From: Bradyrhizobium jicamae
Lineage (GTDB): Bacteria; Pseudomonadota; Alphaproteobacteria; Rhizobiales; Xanthobacteraceae
DNA: 64,000 nt
Reading direction: 5' to 3'
Assembly (NCBI RefSeq): GCF_001440395.1
Contig: NZ_LLXZ01000012.1
Coordinates: 62,001 to 126,000 of the forward strand
Under the pieces are notes generated by a model, which was not told where the DNA came from, ran no database searches, and saw nothing but the letters and a program-made list of their open reading frames with translations. Each line of letters begins with the position of its first letter. Position 1 is the stretch's first letter. A program made the position numbers and the translations under genes. Shown here piece after piece: positions 41,033-51,104 of the stretch.

Positions 41033-43625
41033 ATGAAACAGCTTTCCGGCCTCAGTGAAACCGAGGCGGCGGCGCGACTGCAAGCCGAGGGGCACAACGA
41101 ACTCCCCCAACCCGATCGACGCACGCCATTTCGAATTGTGGTCGAGGTGCTGCGCGAGCCGATGCTCGCGCTGCTGCTGGTCGGCGGCTTGGTCTATCTC
41201 GCGCTCGGCGACCTGAAAGAGGCGATCATCCTCGCCGCCTTCGCGACCATGTCGATCGCGATCACCGTGGTGCAGGAAACACGGACCGAGCGCGTGCTGG
41301 AAGCGTTACGGGACCTGACGAGCCCCCGCGCGCTCGTCATCCGCGACGGAGAACGCAAGCGGATTGCCGGCCGCGACGTCGTGCGCGGCGACCTCATCGC
41401 TCTTTCCGAGGGCGACCGGGTGCCTGCCGACGCCGTTCTCCTGCAATGCAGTGATCTGCAGGCCGACGAGTCGACCCTGACGGGCGAATCGGTGCCGGTT
41501 CGCAAGGTCGCCTGGGACGATCGCACCGGATCGGGACCACACCGTCCGGGCGGCGATGACCTGCCGCAGGTCTTCTCCGGCTCGCTGGTGGTGCGGGGCT
41601 CCGGGCTGGCGGAAGTAACGGCCGTCGGAACGCAAAGCGAGATCGGCAAGATCGGTCAATCGCTAGTCAAGCTCGAGACCGAGCCGCCCCGCCTACAGGC
41701 GCAAACCCGGCGCGCTGTCACCCTGTTTGCCGTGCTCGGCGGCGGCGTGAGCCTGCTCGCGGTTCTGCTCTACGGACTAATGCGTGGCGGGTGGCTGGAT
41801 GCAGTGCTGGCCGGCATTGCGCTCGGCATGTCGATGCTCCCGGAGGAATTTCCTGTCGTCCTGACCGTCTTCATGGCCATGGGTGCGTGGCGAATTTCAC
41901 TGGCGCGCGTGCTGACGCGGCGCGCGGCGGCAATCGAGACGCTGGGCTCGGCCAGTGTTGTGTACCGACAAGACGGGTACCCTGACCGAGAACCGGATGA
42001 CGATCGTCGAGCTGAGGCTGCAGGACGACACCATTCTTCGTCCCGCTCACGATAGGGAGATGCCGGGAGCATTCCGGACACTGTGCGACTTCGGCCTGCT
42101 CGCGAGCGCGCCGGAGCCGTACGATCCAATGGAGCGGGCATTCCATGTGCTCGCGCGCGAGCGGCTGACGGCGGCTTCGTATCAGCACCCGAACTGGAAG
42201 CTCGTTCACGCCTATGGTCTTCGCCCCGACCTGCTCGCCGTGACGCATATCTGGCAGGCCGATAGCTCGCGACAGGAGTACGTCGTCGCCGCCAAGGGCG
42301 CACCTGAAGCAATCGCCGCTCTTTGCAAGCTGAGCACCACGGATCGCGCCGCGCTGACGCAATCCATCGATGCAATGGCTGCCAACGGTCTGCGCGTGGT
42401 GGGCGTCGCGCGCGCCACGCATATTGGCTCGGCCTGGCCGCTTTCACCGCATGAATTGACGTTTGAGTTCCTGGGGCTGGTCGGCCTCGCCGATCCACTC
42501 CGCCCCAGCGTGATCGGGGCGGTTCGTGAATGCCAGTCGGCCGGTATCAAGGCCGTGATGATCACTGGCGATTACCCCGCAACCGCAAAGGCGATCGCCC
42601 ATCAGGCCGGGCTTGCACGCGGTGAACTCATCACCGGCGCCGAGCTCGATAAGCTGAGCGAGGCGGAGTTGGCAACGCAGGTGGAAACGGCAAGCGTTTT
42701 CGCCCGGATCATGCCGGAGCAGAAGCTCCGCATTGTCAATGCCTACAAGGGCAATGGCGAGGTCGTGGCGATGACCGGCGATGGCGTCAACGATGCACCT
42801 TCCCTGAAGGCGGCTCATATCGGTATCGCCATGGGCGGCCGCGGAACAGACGTGGCACGCGAAGCCTCAGCAATCGTTCTTCTCGACGACGATTTCGGTT
42901 CGATCGTCAAGGCGATCCGCCTCGGCCGGCGCATCTACGACAATTTGCGCAAGGCAATGAGCTTCATTCTGGCGGTTCATGTACCCATCGCAGGTCTGGC
43001 GTTGCTGCCATTGCTGTTCGGCACCCCGCTCCTGCTCGGGCCCATCCATATTGCCTTCCTCGAAATGGTTATCGATCCCGTCTGCTCGCTGGTGTTCGAG
43101 GCCGAGACCGAGGAAGAAGATGTCATGCATCGGCCTCCCCGCGCGCCCGACGAACCGCTGTTCTCATGGGCGCTGATCGGCTGGAGCGTGTTGCAGGGCG
43201 CGACTGCGTTCGTGCTCGTGGCCGTCATCTACGTCATGGCACTGCGCTCGGGCATGCCGGTGCCGGAAGTGCGCGCGCTGACGTTCTTCTCGCTCGTCGT
43301 GGTGATCGTCAGTCTGATCCTGGTCAATCGCTCCTTCAGTCCGTCGCTGCTGACGGCGTTTCGCCGGCAAAACCGGACCCTGACCGCGGTGCTGGCCGTT
43401 GTTGCCGCCATTTCGGCTCTCACGCTGCTTTGGCCCGCAGCAAGCAAGCTATTTGCATTTGGACCGCTGCACGCCGACGACATCGCCCTGACGCTCGGCG
43501 CAGGATTGATGGCGCTGATCATCCTGGAAATGCTCAAGCCGGTGCTGCGCCCACGGCTGCAATCCTGGAACCGGAAAATGCAACCCCTTGCGCTGGATCA
43601 AACGCGCAAATCCGCGGGACGCTAG
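41033..43625 (+). pseudogene. P2-type cation-transporting ATPase with a frameshift at the DKTGT site
   Basis: Two overlapping frames together make a complete P-type ATPase of about 860 residues. Frame one (41033 to about 41955) has TGES and LPEEFP, frame two (from about 41955) has CTDKTGTLT, MTGDGVNDAPSLK and the C-terminal helices. The break falls just before the phosphorylated Asp, inside gccagtgttgtgtacc. Loss of two bases in a TG run or gain of one base would explain it. Either the enzyme is inactive or it is a sequencing error. The motif PEEFP fits a Ca/Mg-type pump. It is followed by a universal stress protein. Confidence 0.75.
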
Positions 43626-43651
43626 GTTGTCTTCCGAAACAGGAGAATCCC

Positions 43652-44491
43652 ATGGCGTTCAAGGACATATTGCTGACACTGACGAGTTATCCCGAGCCGA
43701 CCCCCGTCGCGGTCATGGAGGAGGCCGTCTCCATTGCCGCAAGCCTCGGCGCTCATCTTGCCGCCGTCGCATGCGAGGTACACGTTGAAATACCCGGGCA
43801 TTTTCTTTCCGGCTCGGTAGCAAATATCCCCGGCCTTATTGCCGGCGAAGCCGAAAAGAGCCGCAAGAACGCCAAAGACATACTGGCTGCTTTCGACGCC
43901 GCTGCGAACAAGGCCGGCATTCTTCACGAGACCTATCTCGAGCGATGCCCGACCTACGCGGTACCGGACATGCTGGTCGACTATGCAAGGCTGCGCGATC
44001 TCACGATCGTCCCGGTGCCGGAAAATAGTGACCAGTGGTATGCCGAGCAGGTGATATTCGGATCCGGCCGGCCCACTCTTGTCCTGCCCGAGGGCCCTCA
44101 CCCCCGTCCCTTCCAGCTCGGAACAGTTGCGGTTGCCTGGGATTTCAGCCGCGCTGCCGCCCGCGCGGTTTCGGATGCGCTGCCGCTGCTGGAGAAAGCG
44201 AAGAAGGTGCGCATCGTAACCGTCAGCAACGAGAAGAAGCTCGCTAACAAGCATTCGGCCGAAGAACTGGCAAAGAACCTGGCCCGCCACGGTATCGATG
44301 TGGTGCTGGACAAAGTCGACGCCGCGGGGCGAGGGATCGGCGAGGTTTTGGAAGCCTACACGGTTTCGCAGAAGATCGACGTCCTCGTGATGGGAGCCTA
44401 CGGGACCTCGCGTTGGCGCGAGTTTATCCTGGGCGGCGCCACCCAGACCCTGCTGTCAAAGCCGCCCCTTCCGATCATGTTCTCGCATTGA
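43652..44491 (+). CDS. Universal stress protein, tandem UspA domains
   Basis: 279 residues from ATG 43652 with aggagaatcc upstream. Two UspA domains (about 1-140 and 150-279); the C-terminal one ends in the ATP-binding-like DVLVMGAYGTSRWREFILGG. The first domain lacks a clear G-2x-G-9x-G motif. Third gene of the 40605 operon, after the broken ATPase. The FNR box at 40419 suggests induction at low oxygen. Confidence 0.85.
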   Translation: MAFKDILLTLTSYPEPTPVAVMEEAVSIAASLGAHLAAVACEVHVEIPGHFLSGSVANIPGLIAGEAEKSRKNAKDILAAFDAAANKAGILHETYLERCPTYAVPDMLVDYARLRDLTIVPVPENSDQWYAEQVIFGSGRPTLVLPEGPHPRPFQLGTVAVAWDFSRAAARAVSDALPLLEKAKKVRIVTVSNEKKLANKHSAEELAKNLARHGIDVVLDKVDAAGRGIGEVLEAYTVSQKIDVLVMGAYGTSRWREFILGGATQTLLSKPPLPIMFSH

Positions 44492-44501
44492 CACTCAACC
44501 G

Positions 44502-44536
44502 TTGCCGCGCGCGGCGTCATCGCGCCGCCGCGGCAA
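44502..44536. terminator. Bidirectional hairpin between convergent genes
   Basis: TTGCCGCG (44502-44509) pairs with CGCGGCAA (44529-44536) and the inner GC-rich bases extend it. No T-tract follows. It sits between two converging genes. Confidence 0.4.
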
Positions 44537-44549
44537 GCCCAGGCAACGA

Positions 44550-47243
44550 TTAGAGCGCCAGCCTGACGTTGCAAATGTCGTGCTCGACCGGGTCTGTCTT
44601 CACCTCAAAGCCGAGGCTGCGGCACATCGCCAGCATGACCGTGTTCTCGGCGAGTACGTCGCCGGAGATGGCTTTCAGTCCTTCCGACTTCGCGTATTCG
44701 ATGATCAACTGCATCAATACCCAGCCGAGGCCCCTGCCCTTGAGGTCCGAGCGCAACAGGATCGCATATTCGCCACTCTCGTAAATCGAGTCGGAATGGA
44801 TCCTGACGACGCCGACGAGTTCATTGGTCGCTTCGTCGAACGCGACAAAGGCCATCGCCCGGGCGTAGTCGAGCTGGGTCAGGCGGGCGATGAATTCGTG
44901 GGAAAACTCCTTCATCGGGGCGAAAAATCGCAGCCGCAGATCGTGCATGGTGACGTGCTTCAGCATCTCATGGATCAGCGGCTCGTCCTCGGGCCGGATC
45001 GGACGAACGAATACGCGCCAGCCGTCCTTGACCTCGATGTGGCGCTGCCATTGCGAGGGATAAGGCCGCACCGCGAAATTCGCAGGCCCCGAGCCGCGGA
45101 ACTTGCGCTCGACCTGACCGATCACGACACGCGCATCGACAGCGAGCACGCCCGCTTCATCGGCCAGCAGCGGATTGATATCGAGCCCTCGGATTTCCGG
45201 AATATCGGCGGCCATTTGCGCGAGCTTGACCAGGACCATCGCCACCGCATCCTGTTTCACCGCCGGCACGTCGCGATAGGCGTGGAGCAGCCGGGAGACG
45301 CGGGTGCGCTCGATCAGGCTGCGCGCCAGTTGCAGATCGAGCGGCGGCAGCGCCAGCGCCTTGTCGTTGATGATCTCGACCGCCGTGCCGCCGCGGCCGA
45401 ACACCACGACGGTACCGAATGTCGGATCGTCGGCGAGGCCGAGAATGAGTTCGCGCGCCTTCGCCCGCACCACCATTGCCTGCACCATCACGCCCGAAAT
45501 CCGCGCCTTCGGCCGCAGCGATCGTGCCCGCGTCAGGATCTCGCTCGTTGCCTTGCGCACGGCATCAGCGCTGGTCAGGTTGAGCACGACGCCGCCGACA
45601 TCGGATTTGTGCACGATGTCGCGCGACATGATCTTGAGGACGACGGTCGACCCCTTCGCAAAGATCGCATTCGCATGCGCGACCGCCTCTTCGGCATCGG
45701 CGGCGGCGAAGGTCGGTACGGCCGCGATATCGTAGGCGTCAAGGAGCTGTTTCACCTCGATCGGATCGAGCCACGAGCGATCATCGTCCAATGCCGCGGT
45801 CACGATCTTCCGCGCCGCATCCACATCGGGCGCAAACTCGCTCGGCATCGCCGGTGGAACCTGCGCCAGTGCCTCCACGACTTCGCGATGCCGGACCAGA
45901 TGCATGAAGCCGCGCACCGCGTCGTCCTCGGTCAGATAGTTTGGAATGCCGGCGTCACTGAGCACCTTGCCGATCGACGGTTCGGCGCCGACCCAGACCG
46001 CGAGCACCGGTTTGGGTAACCTGCGGCGTTCGGCGCGGTACTTCTGGACCACGCCGGTCACGGCTGCGGCGATCTCATCGGCGCGCGCGATCGCGGTCTG
46101 GACATTCATGACAAGCACGGCGCCATTGTTTGCATCGGCCAGCAAGGCCTCCAGCGCCAGGGCATAGCGCTCGGCATCGGCGTCGCCGATGATGTCGACC
46201 GGGTTGGACTTCGACCATGTCGGCGGCAGCACCGCGTCCAGCCGCTCGTGCGTTTCCGGCGAGAGCTGGGCGGAGATGCCGCCGAGTTCGGCCAGCCGGT
46301 CGATCGCGAGAACACCTATGCCGCCACCATTGGTCAGGATCGCCAGCCGCTTGCCGGGTGGGGATTTGAGGCGTCCGAGCGTTTCCGCGCAGTCGAACAG
46401 TTCGCGCAGATCGGAGACGCGCAGGATGCCGGCGCGCTGAAATGCGGCATCGTAGACGGCGTCTGCCCCGGCCAATGCGCCGGTATGCGTTGCCGCCGCC
46501 CGCGCGCCTTGCGCCATGCGGCCCGACTTGACGACGACGACCGGTTTGACCCGGGCGGCGGCGCGGGCTGCTGACATGAACTTGCGGGCATCCTTGATCG
46601 CCTCGATGTAAAGCAGAATGGCGTGGGTCTTTTCATCCAGCGCGAAATAATCCAGCAGATCGGCGATATCTACATCGAGCTGGTCGCCAATCGAGACAAT
46701 GCCGGAGAAGCCAACGGACCGCTGCGCCGCCCAGTCCACCATGCCAGCGGCAATGGCGCCGGATTGCGAGATCAGCGCCAGATGTCCCGCGACCGGCATA
46801 TGTGCTGAAAAGCTGGCATTGAGGCTGACGCCCGGCATCATGATGCCCAGGCAATTAGGACCGATCAGCCGCATGCCGTATTTCTGCGCGGCCCGTTCCG
46901 CTGCCTCCGCCAGCGAACCCGAACCATGGCCAAGTCCGGCACTGACAATGACCGCGCCTGCCGCGCCGCGGCGGCCCGCTTCATCGATCAGGCCCGCGAT
47001 AGTGCGAGCCGGCGCGGTCAGGACAACGAGTTCCGGCGCGAACGACAGTTTTGCAATGCTGTCGACCGTCGCGACACCATCGATCTCGGGATAGCGCGGA
47101 TTGACGAGGCCGAATTCGCCTTTGAATTGAGCTTTACGAATATTGTTGAGAATGGCGCGGCCGACCGAGCCGTGACGGGGACTGGCCCCGACCAGTGCGA
47201 CGGAATGCGGCGACAGCAGATTGCGCAGACGATAGGTGGACAT
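44550..47243 (-). CDS. GNAT-fused acyl-CoA synthetase (NDP-forming) / lysine acetyltransferase
   Basis: 897 residues. The CoA-binding Rossmann domain is near the N-terminus (NLLSPHSVALVGASPRHGS). The succinyl-CoA-synthetase-like and ATP-grasp domains follow (about 150-700, with KIMSRDIVHKSDVGGVVLN). A GNAT acetyltransferase domain is at the C-terminus (SDLKGRGLGWVLMQLI). This architecture is that of Pat/YfiQ-type protein acetyltransferases. Such proteins regulate acyl-CoA synthetases. The gene follows phaC on the same strand with 100 bases between, so it may be separate. Function by architecture. Confidence 0.85.
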   Translation of the reverse strand: MSTYRLRNLLSPHSVALVGASPRHGSVGRAILNNIRKAQFKGEFGLVNPRYPEIDGVATVDSIAKLSFAPELVVLTAPARTIAGLIDEAGRRGAAGAVIVSAGLGHGSGSLAEAAERAAQKYGMRLIGPNCLGIMMPGVSLNASFSAHMPVAGHLALISQSGAIAAGMVDWAAQRSVGFSGIVSIGDQLDVDIADLLDYFALDEKTHAILLYIEAIKDARKFMSAARAAARVKPVVVVKSGRMAQGARAAATHTGALAGADAVYDAAFQRAGILRVSDLRELFDCAETLGRLKSPPGKRLAILTNGGGIGVLAIDRLAELGGISAQLSPETHERLDAVLPPTWSKSNPVDIIGDADAERYALALEALLADANNGAVLVMNVQTAIARADEIAAAVTGVVQKYRAERRRLPKPVLAVWVGAEPSIGKVLSDAGIPNYLTEDDAVRGFMHLVRHREVVEALAQVPPAMPSEFAPDVDAARKIVTAALDDDRSWLDPIEVKQLLDAYDIAAVPTFAAADAEEAVAHANAIFAKGSTVVLKIMSRDIVHKSDVGGVVLNLTSADAVRKATSEILTRARSLRPKARISGVMVQAMVVRAKARELILGLADDPTFGTVVVFGRGGTAVEIINDKALALPPLDLQLARSLIERTRVSRLLHAYRDVPAVKQDAVAMVLVKLAQMAADIPEIRGLDINPLLADEAGVLAVDARVVIGQVERKFRGSGPANFAVRPYPSQWQRHIEVKDGWRVFVRPIRPEDEPLIHEMLKHVTMHDLRLRFFAPMKEFSHEFIARLTQLDYARAMAFVAFDEATNELVGVVRIHSDSIYESGEYAILLRSDLKGRGLGWVLMQLIIEYAKSEGLKAISGDVLAENTVMLAMCRSLGFEVKTDPVEHDICNVRLAL

Positions 47244-47346
47244 CGTTTTCCAGTGTCGGTAGGTCGCTGCCCTTCGCGCGGCAGGTTAACCCGGAACGGT
47301 CGCAGCGTGATGACAAATCGCACTCGGCTTGGCGACTGGATCCGCG

Positions 47347-49203
47347 TCAATGGCGAACGTAGTCGCCGGGCGCCTCGGGCAAGTGCGCGGCCTGCGTGGC
47401 TTTGGTGCCCATGCGCGGCGGCCCGGATGGTTCTCCGGATCGTCCAGAGAGCCACTTGGTCCATTCGGGCCACCACGATCCTTCGACCGCCCGCACCATG
47501 GTCCGCCATTCATCGGGACCGACATATCTGGCATCCGCTGCCTTGGTCCTGATCCGGTACGTATGCCCTTCTTCGCCCGGAGGAGCCACGATTCCTGCAT
47601 TATGGCCGCCGCTGGCGAGAACAAAGGTCACATCGGCATCGACCTGATAGTGGATCTTGTAGACGGACTTCCACGGCGCGACGTGATCGCGAACGGTGCC
47701 CACCACGAATATCGGCGTATGTATGTCCGATAGCGAAATCGGTTTGCCCTCGACGAGGTATCGTCCGCCGACAAGGTCGTTGTTGAGGAACAGTTTGCGC
47801 AGATATTCCGAATGCATCCGGTATGGCAGGCGGGTGGCATCGGCATTCCAGGCCATTAGGTCGCTTGGCGCGGCCCGCTCCCCCATCAAATAGTCGCGCG
47901 TTAGCCGCGACCAGATCAGATCGTTGGAGCGCAGCAACTGGAATGCGCCCGCCATCTGCGTGGTATCCAGCACGCCCCGCTCCCACATCATGTCCTCAAG
48001 GAACGCGACCTGGCTTTCGTTGATGAACAGCGTCAGTTCACCGGCCTCGGTGAAGTCGGTTTGCGCAGCCAACAGGCTGATCGACTTCAAGCGCTCGTCG
48101 CCGTTGCGCGCCATGGTGGCGGCAGCGATCGCGAGCAGCGTTCCGCCGAGGCAATAACCCAACGCTTGCACTTGCCTATCAGGCACAATACTGCCGATCG
48201 CATCGAGCGCCGCGTCAACGCCCATCTTTCTATAGTCGTCAAATGCGATGTCGCGATCACCAGCCTCCGGATTACGCCACGAGATCATGAAGACGGTGAA
48301 GCCTTCGCCGGTGAGATATTTGACCAGCGAGTTCTGCGGCGACAGATCGAGAATGTAGTATTTCATGATCCAGGCCGGCACGATCAGAACCGGTTCCGGA
48401 TGAACCTTGTCGGTGGTCGGATAATACTGGATCAACTCGATCAGCTCGTTGCGGAACACGACTTTGCCGCGTGACGTGGCGACGGTTTCGCCGACGACAA
48501 ACTCTCCTTTTATGACCGGGCCGAGACCCGCCGAAACCAGGCGTGTCCAGTCGCTCCAGAAATTCTGGCAGCCGCGCAGGAAATTGCCACCGCCGCTCTC
48601 CAGCATTCGCCGCAGCACTTCTGGATTGGTCGCGGCGAAATTGGAGGGCGACATCACGTCCAGCATTTGACGGACTGAGAACTCGACGATTGCCTCGTTC
48701 TGCTTCGAGACACCGCGCATGCCCGTGGTTGCGTTGTGCCACCATCGATCGGCGAGCAGAAAGGCCTGGGCCATCAGGTTGAACGGTGCGAGTTCCCACT
48801 CTGGCCGGCCGAAGCGTTTGTCCTGCAGCTGCGGTTTGATCAGCGACCATGGCCCCTGGCCAGGCGAGAAGAAATGCTGCGACGCGTCGAACAAGTGCCT
48901 GGTGTCTAGCAGGGCTTGCTGCGCGATCTCGATCTGCCGCTGCGGCGCCGCGGCCAGGTGCAATAGCCAATCCATATAGGCCAGCGACAGTGCGGCTGGC
49001 GAAATGCCGCCGCTCAGGCGTGCCAGCATGGCATGCAAGGCGCGGTCGGCTTGATATGTCTCGGTGCTATCAGCCCCCCTCAACGCGGGAACCTGCGGTT
49101 CGACTGCTGCTGCCGGCTGCCGGCCATCGCTCTGCTCCGCTGAACGGGGATGAAGCGGCAGGACGGCGACTTCCGCCGCCGGCAGGGTCGATTTCCGATC
49201 CAT
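47347..49203 (-). CDS. phaC: Poly(3-hydroxyalkanoate) synthase (class I-like)
   Basis: 618 residues. The lipase-like box GYCLGG places the catalytic Cys at 351; Asp and His follow in VVGTVRDHVAPW and SGGHNAGIVAPP. The N-terminal PhaC domain has the usual FGRPEW and NFxxTNP elements (NFAATNPEV). Polymerises 3-hydroxyacyl-CoA into storage granules. It lies 13 bases downstream of a phasin-like gene. Confidence 0.9.
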   Translation of the reverse strand: MDRKSTLPAAEVAVLPLHPRSAEQSDGRQPAAAVEPQVPALRGADSTETYQADRALHAMLARLSGGISPAALSLAYMDWLLHLAAAPQRQIEIAQQALLDTRHLFDASQHFFSPGQGPWSLIKPQLQDKRFGRPEWELAPFNLMAQAFLLADRWWHNATTGMRGVSKQNEAIVEFSVRQMLDVMSPSNFAATNPEVLRRMLESGGGNFLRGCQNFWSDWTRLVSAGLGPVIKGEFVVGETVATSRGKVVFRNELIELIQYYPTTDKVHPEPVLIVPAWIMKYYILDLSPQNSLVKYLTGEGFTVFMISWRNPEAGDRDIAFDDYRKMGVDAALDAIGSIVPDRQVQALGYCLGGTLLAIAAATMARNGDERLKSISLLAAQTDFTEAGELTLFINESQVAFLEDMMWERGVLDTTQMAGAFQLLRSNDLIWSRLTRDYLMGERAAPSDLMAWNADATRLPYRMHSEYLRKLFLNNDLVGGRYLVEGKPISLSDIHTPIFVVGTVRDHVAPWKSVYKIHYQVDADVTFVLASGGHNAGIVAPPGEEGHTYRIRTKAADARYVGPDEWRTMVRAVEGSWWPEWTKWLSGRSGEPSGPPRMGTKATQAAHLPEAPGDYVRH

Positions 49204-49216
49204 GCTGGTTGACCGA

Positions 49217-49585
49217 TCAGTTCAGAGAGCGGCCATTGATCAAGTTCGACGTGGCCGCGATCATCCGCTCGCCATGCTTGAATAGCCGGGCGGAGTCGCG
49301 GCGGAAGAAGTCGAGCTGATGCTGGCCGCATTCCTGGCACATCGTCTGGATGTCTTTTACGGAATGCGCGGCGGCCATTTTCGCGACGAACTCCGTGCAC
49401 AGATGCATCTCGGTTCGCGTTCGCTCCAGCATCTCATCGCCCAGAAACACCCATTCCTCGAACATCATCTTCTGCGCACCGAGCATGAACTCCAAAGCGC
49501 CCTGGTTGAGCTTGGTAGCTTCGGCTTCCCCACTTGCGACGGTCGGGAAGTAACCGGAAGCTACCCGCTCAGACAGTTCTGCCAT
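49217..49585 (-). CDS. Phasin-like granule protein
   Basis: 122 residues from ATG 49585 (MAELSERVAS). All-helical, amphipathic sequence with MFEEWVFLGDEMLERTRTEMHLCTEFVAK, fitting phasin family proteins that coat PHA granules. It leads the phasin-phaC operon, with an FNR-like box 60 bases upstream. The longer frame to 49645 lies in the box. Confidence 0.75.
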   Translation of the reverse strand: MAELSERVASGYFPTVASGEAEATKLNQGALEFMLGAQKMMFEEWVFLGDEMLERTRTEMHLCTEFVAKMAAAHSVKDIQTMCQECGQHQLDFFRRDSARLFKHGERMIAATSNLINGRSLN

Positions 49586-49644
49586 GACAATCTCCGATCT
49601 CCAGGTTTTCGCCGAGATGATAGTGACCGGCTTTGGGTCTAACA

Positions 49645-49658
49645 TTGAGGTGCATCAA
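49645..49658. promoter_or_regulatory. FNR/FixK-like box upstream of phasin-phaC
   Basis: TTGAG-GTGC-ATCAA, nine of ten positions. Centred about 66 bases before the phasin ATG, much as for ccoN. Confidence 0.6.
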
Positions 49659-49748
49659 ACTGGCGTCATTGCGACGCCAGCCGCAGCCGAAAGACATGCG
49701 ACGAGGAACTCACACGGACAAAAGGTCACACGCCGTTTCCGTCCGAGA

Positions 49749-50582
49749 TCAGTGCGACATCAGCACCGGTACGGTCATGCTGTCGAACATGCTGCGCGTG
49801 ACGCCGCCCAGAATTCGCTCCTGCAATCGTGAATGGCCGTACCCACCCATCACCAGGAGACCCATATTGCTTTCGGCCGCGATCGACAGGATCGCGCCCT
49901 GGACGGCACCGCGATCCACCGTCAGCCGTTGCACCCGGGCCGCAATGCCGCGCCGCCCCAAATGCGCGGCAAGTTGGTCCGAGGACGCTTCGCTCTCCTC
50001 CTCATTGACCGCAATCACGGTCACGGCATTCGCGCCCATCAGAAACGGCATCGCATCGCGCAACGCGCGGGCCGCAAGGCGGCTGCCGTCCCATGCGACG
50101 CCGACGTTATGGGCGTCGAGTGGTCCCTTGTGGATATAGGGAACCATCAGCATCGGCCCGCCGGAATTGAACAGGATCTGCTGCGGAATCTCGTTGTCGT
50201 AACTGGCTTTCGAGGGGTCGGGCTGCAGCACGATCGTCATGTCGTAGAGCCGGGCAAGCGTGCTGATGGTCCGCCCGGCGTCGGCGGGAATTGTCGCGAA
50301 GCTCCTGACGCCGTAGGCGATTTTGGCGAGCTTGGCTGCGATCTCGAAGATGGCGATCGCGGCGTTCGCTCTTTCCTGGGCGCGATCCTGTTCAGCCCCC
50401 ATGACGGCTCCAACAGCGGCGGCGCCGCCCTCGACGATCATCCCGACGGCACTCCGCGATTCATAGCCGATGGCAACCGCGTCGAGATGCGAGCGGCGTG
50501 CGACGGTCAGAGCAACAGCGACGTCGATCACCGGTCGCATCTGACGCTCGGAAGGAATATGAACCAGAATGTTCCTGAACAT
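49749..50582 (-). CDS. Universal stress protein, tandem UspA domains
   Basis: 277 residues from ATG 50582 (MFRNILVHIP). The second domain ends MGLLVMGGYGHSRLQERILGGVTRSM, the G-2x-G-9x-G(S/T) ATP-binding motif. The FNR box TTGAC-CCAC-ATCAA is 86 bases upstream. Expected to act in hypoxic or stationary survival. Confidence 0.88.
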   Translation of the reverse strand: MFRNILVHIPSERQMRPVIDVAVALTVARRSHLDAVAIGYESRSAVGMIVEGGAAAVGAVMGAEQDRAQERANAAIAIFEIAAKLAKIAYGVRSFATIPADAGRTISTLARLYDMTIVLQPDPSKASYDNEIPQQILFNSGGPMLMVPYIHKGPLDAHNVGVAWDGSRLAARALRDAMPFLMGANAVTVIAVNEEESEASSDQLAAHLGRRGIAARVQRLTVDRGAVQGAILSIAAESNMGLLVMGGYGHSRLQERILGGVTRSMFDSMTVPVLMSH

Positions 50583-50667
50583 CGCCGTCCTCCCACACCT
50601 TCGCGGGGCGCTGACGGCCCCGTCCCGATCATGCCGGTAAAGATAAACGATGGACGGAGGGCCGAGT

Positions 50668-50681
50668 TTGACCCACATCAA
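50668..50681. promoter_or_regulatory. FNR/FixK box of the 49749 usp gene
   Basis: TTGAC-CCAC-ATCAA, ten of ten positions, 86 bases before the usp start. Confidence 0.75.
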
Positions 50682-50753
50682 GCTCGAATTGGGTCCATGT
50701 CTGTCAGGAATCGAATGCGAGATCGCGCGCCGCGGCAAATGGATCACGCCGTG

Positions 50754-50969
50754 CTATCGCGGAATGATCTGCAGTTCCATTAACGCCAGTCGTTGCAAGA
50801 CCACCGGATCGTATTCTCCGTCGCGAGCGGCGCGTAGGATCGCCTCCGCAATAGCCTGAACGTGGCTGGAACTGACCGGCTCGGGAAGCGAAGCCACCGC
50901 GGCATCAAACGCCGCTTCCATCACCGAGATGATCTCGGGCGGGAAGGACGCATTTGCAAAATCCTTCAT
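50754..50969 (-). CDS. Hypothetical 71-residue helical protein
   Basis: ATG 50969 (MKDFANASFP). Compact helical protein with no motif. It occurs on the same strand as the usp gene, with the FNR box between them. Similar small proteins accompany usp genes in Bradyrhizobium in my memory. Function unknown. Confidence 0.6.
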   Translation of the reverse strand: MKDFANASFPPEIISVMEAAFDAAVASLPEPVSSSHVQAIAEAILRAARDGEYDPVVLQRLALMELQIIPR

Positions 50970-51104
50970 GGCGGTAAAAAGGGAGCGGCTGCCAATGCGT
51001 CTAGGGGGCGGGACTGCTATCAGCAGCCGCTTGAGTTTGCTGTGTCATCCCTTGGACACAGATTGCATAATTTTCCCGCAACCAAATCGTTCCAAATATC
51101 CATT

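Noticed and set aside
41950..41970. Programmed ribosomal frameshift in the ATPase gene
   Set aside because: No slippery heptamer or downstream pseudoknot is apparent, and such recoding is not known for this family. A mutation or sequencing error is simpler.
44502..46019. 505-codon + strand ORF opposite the acyl-CoA synthetase gene
   Set aside because: Shadow frame with typical antisense composition and no ribosome site.
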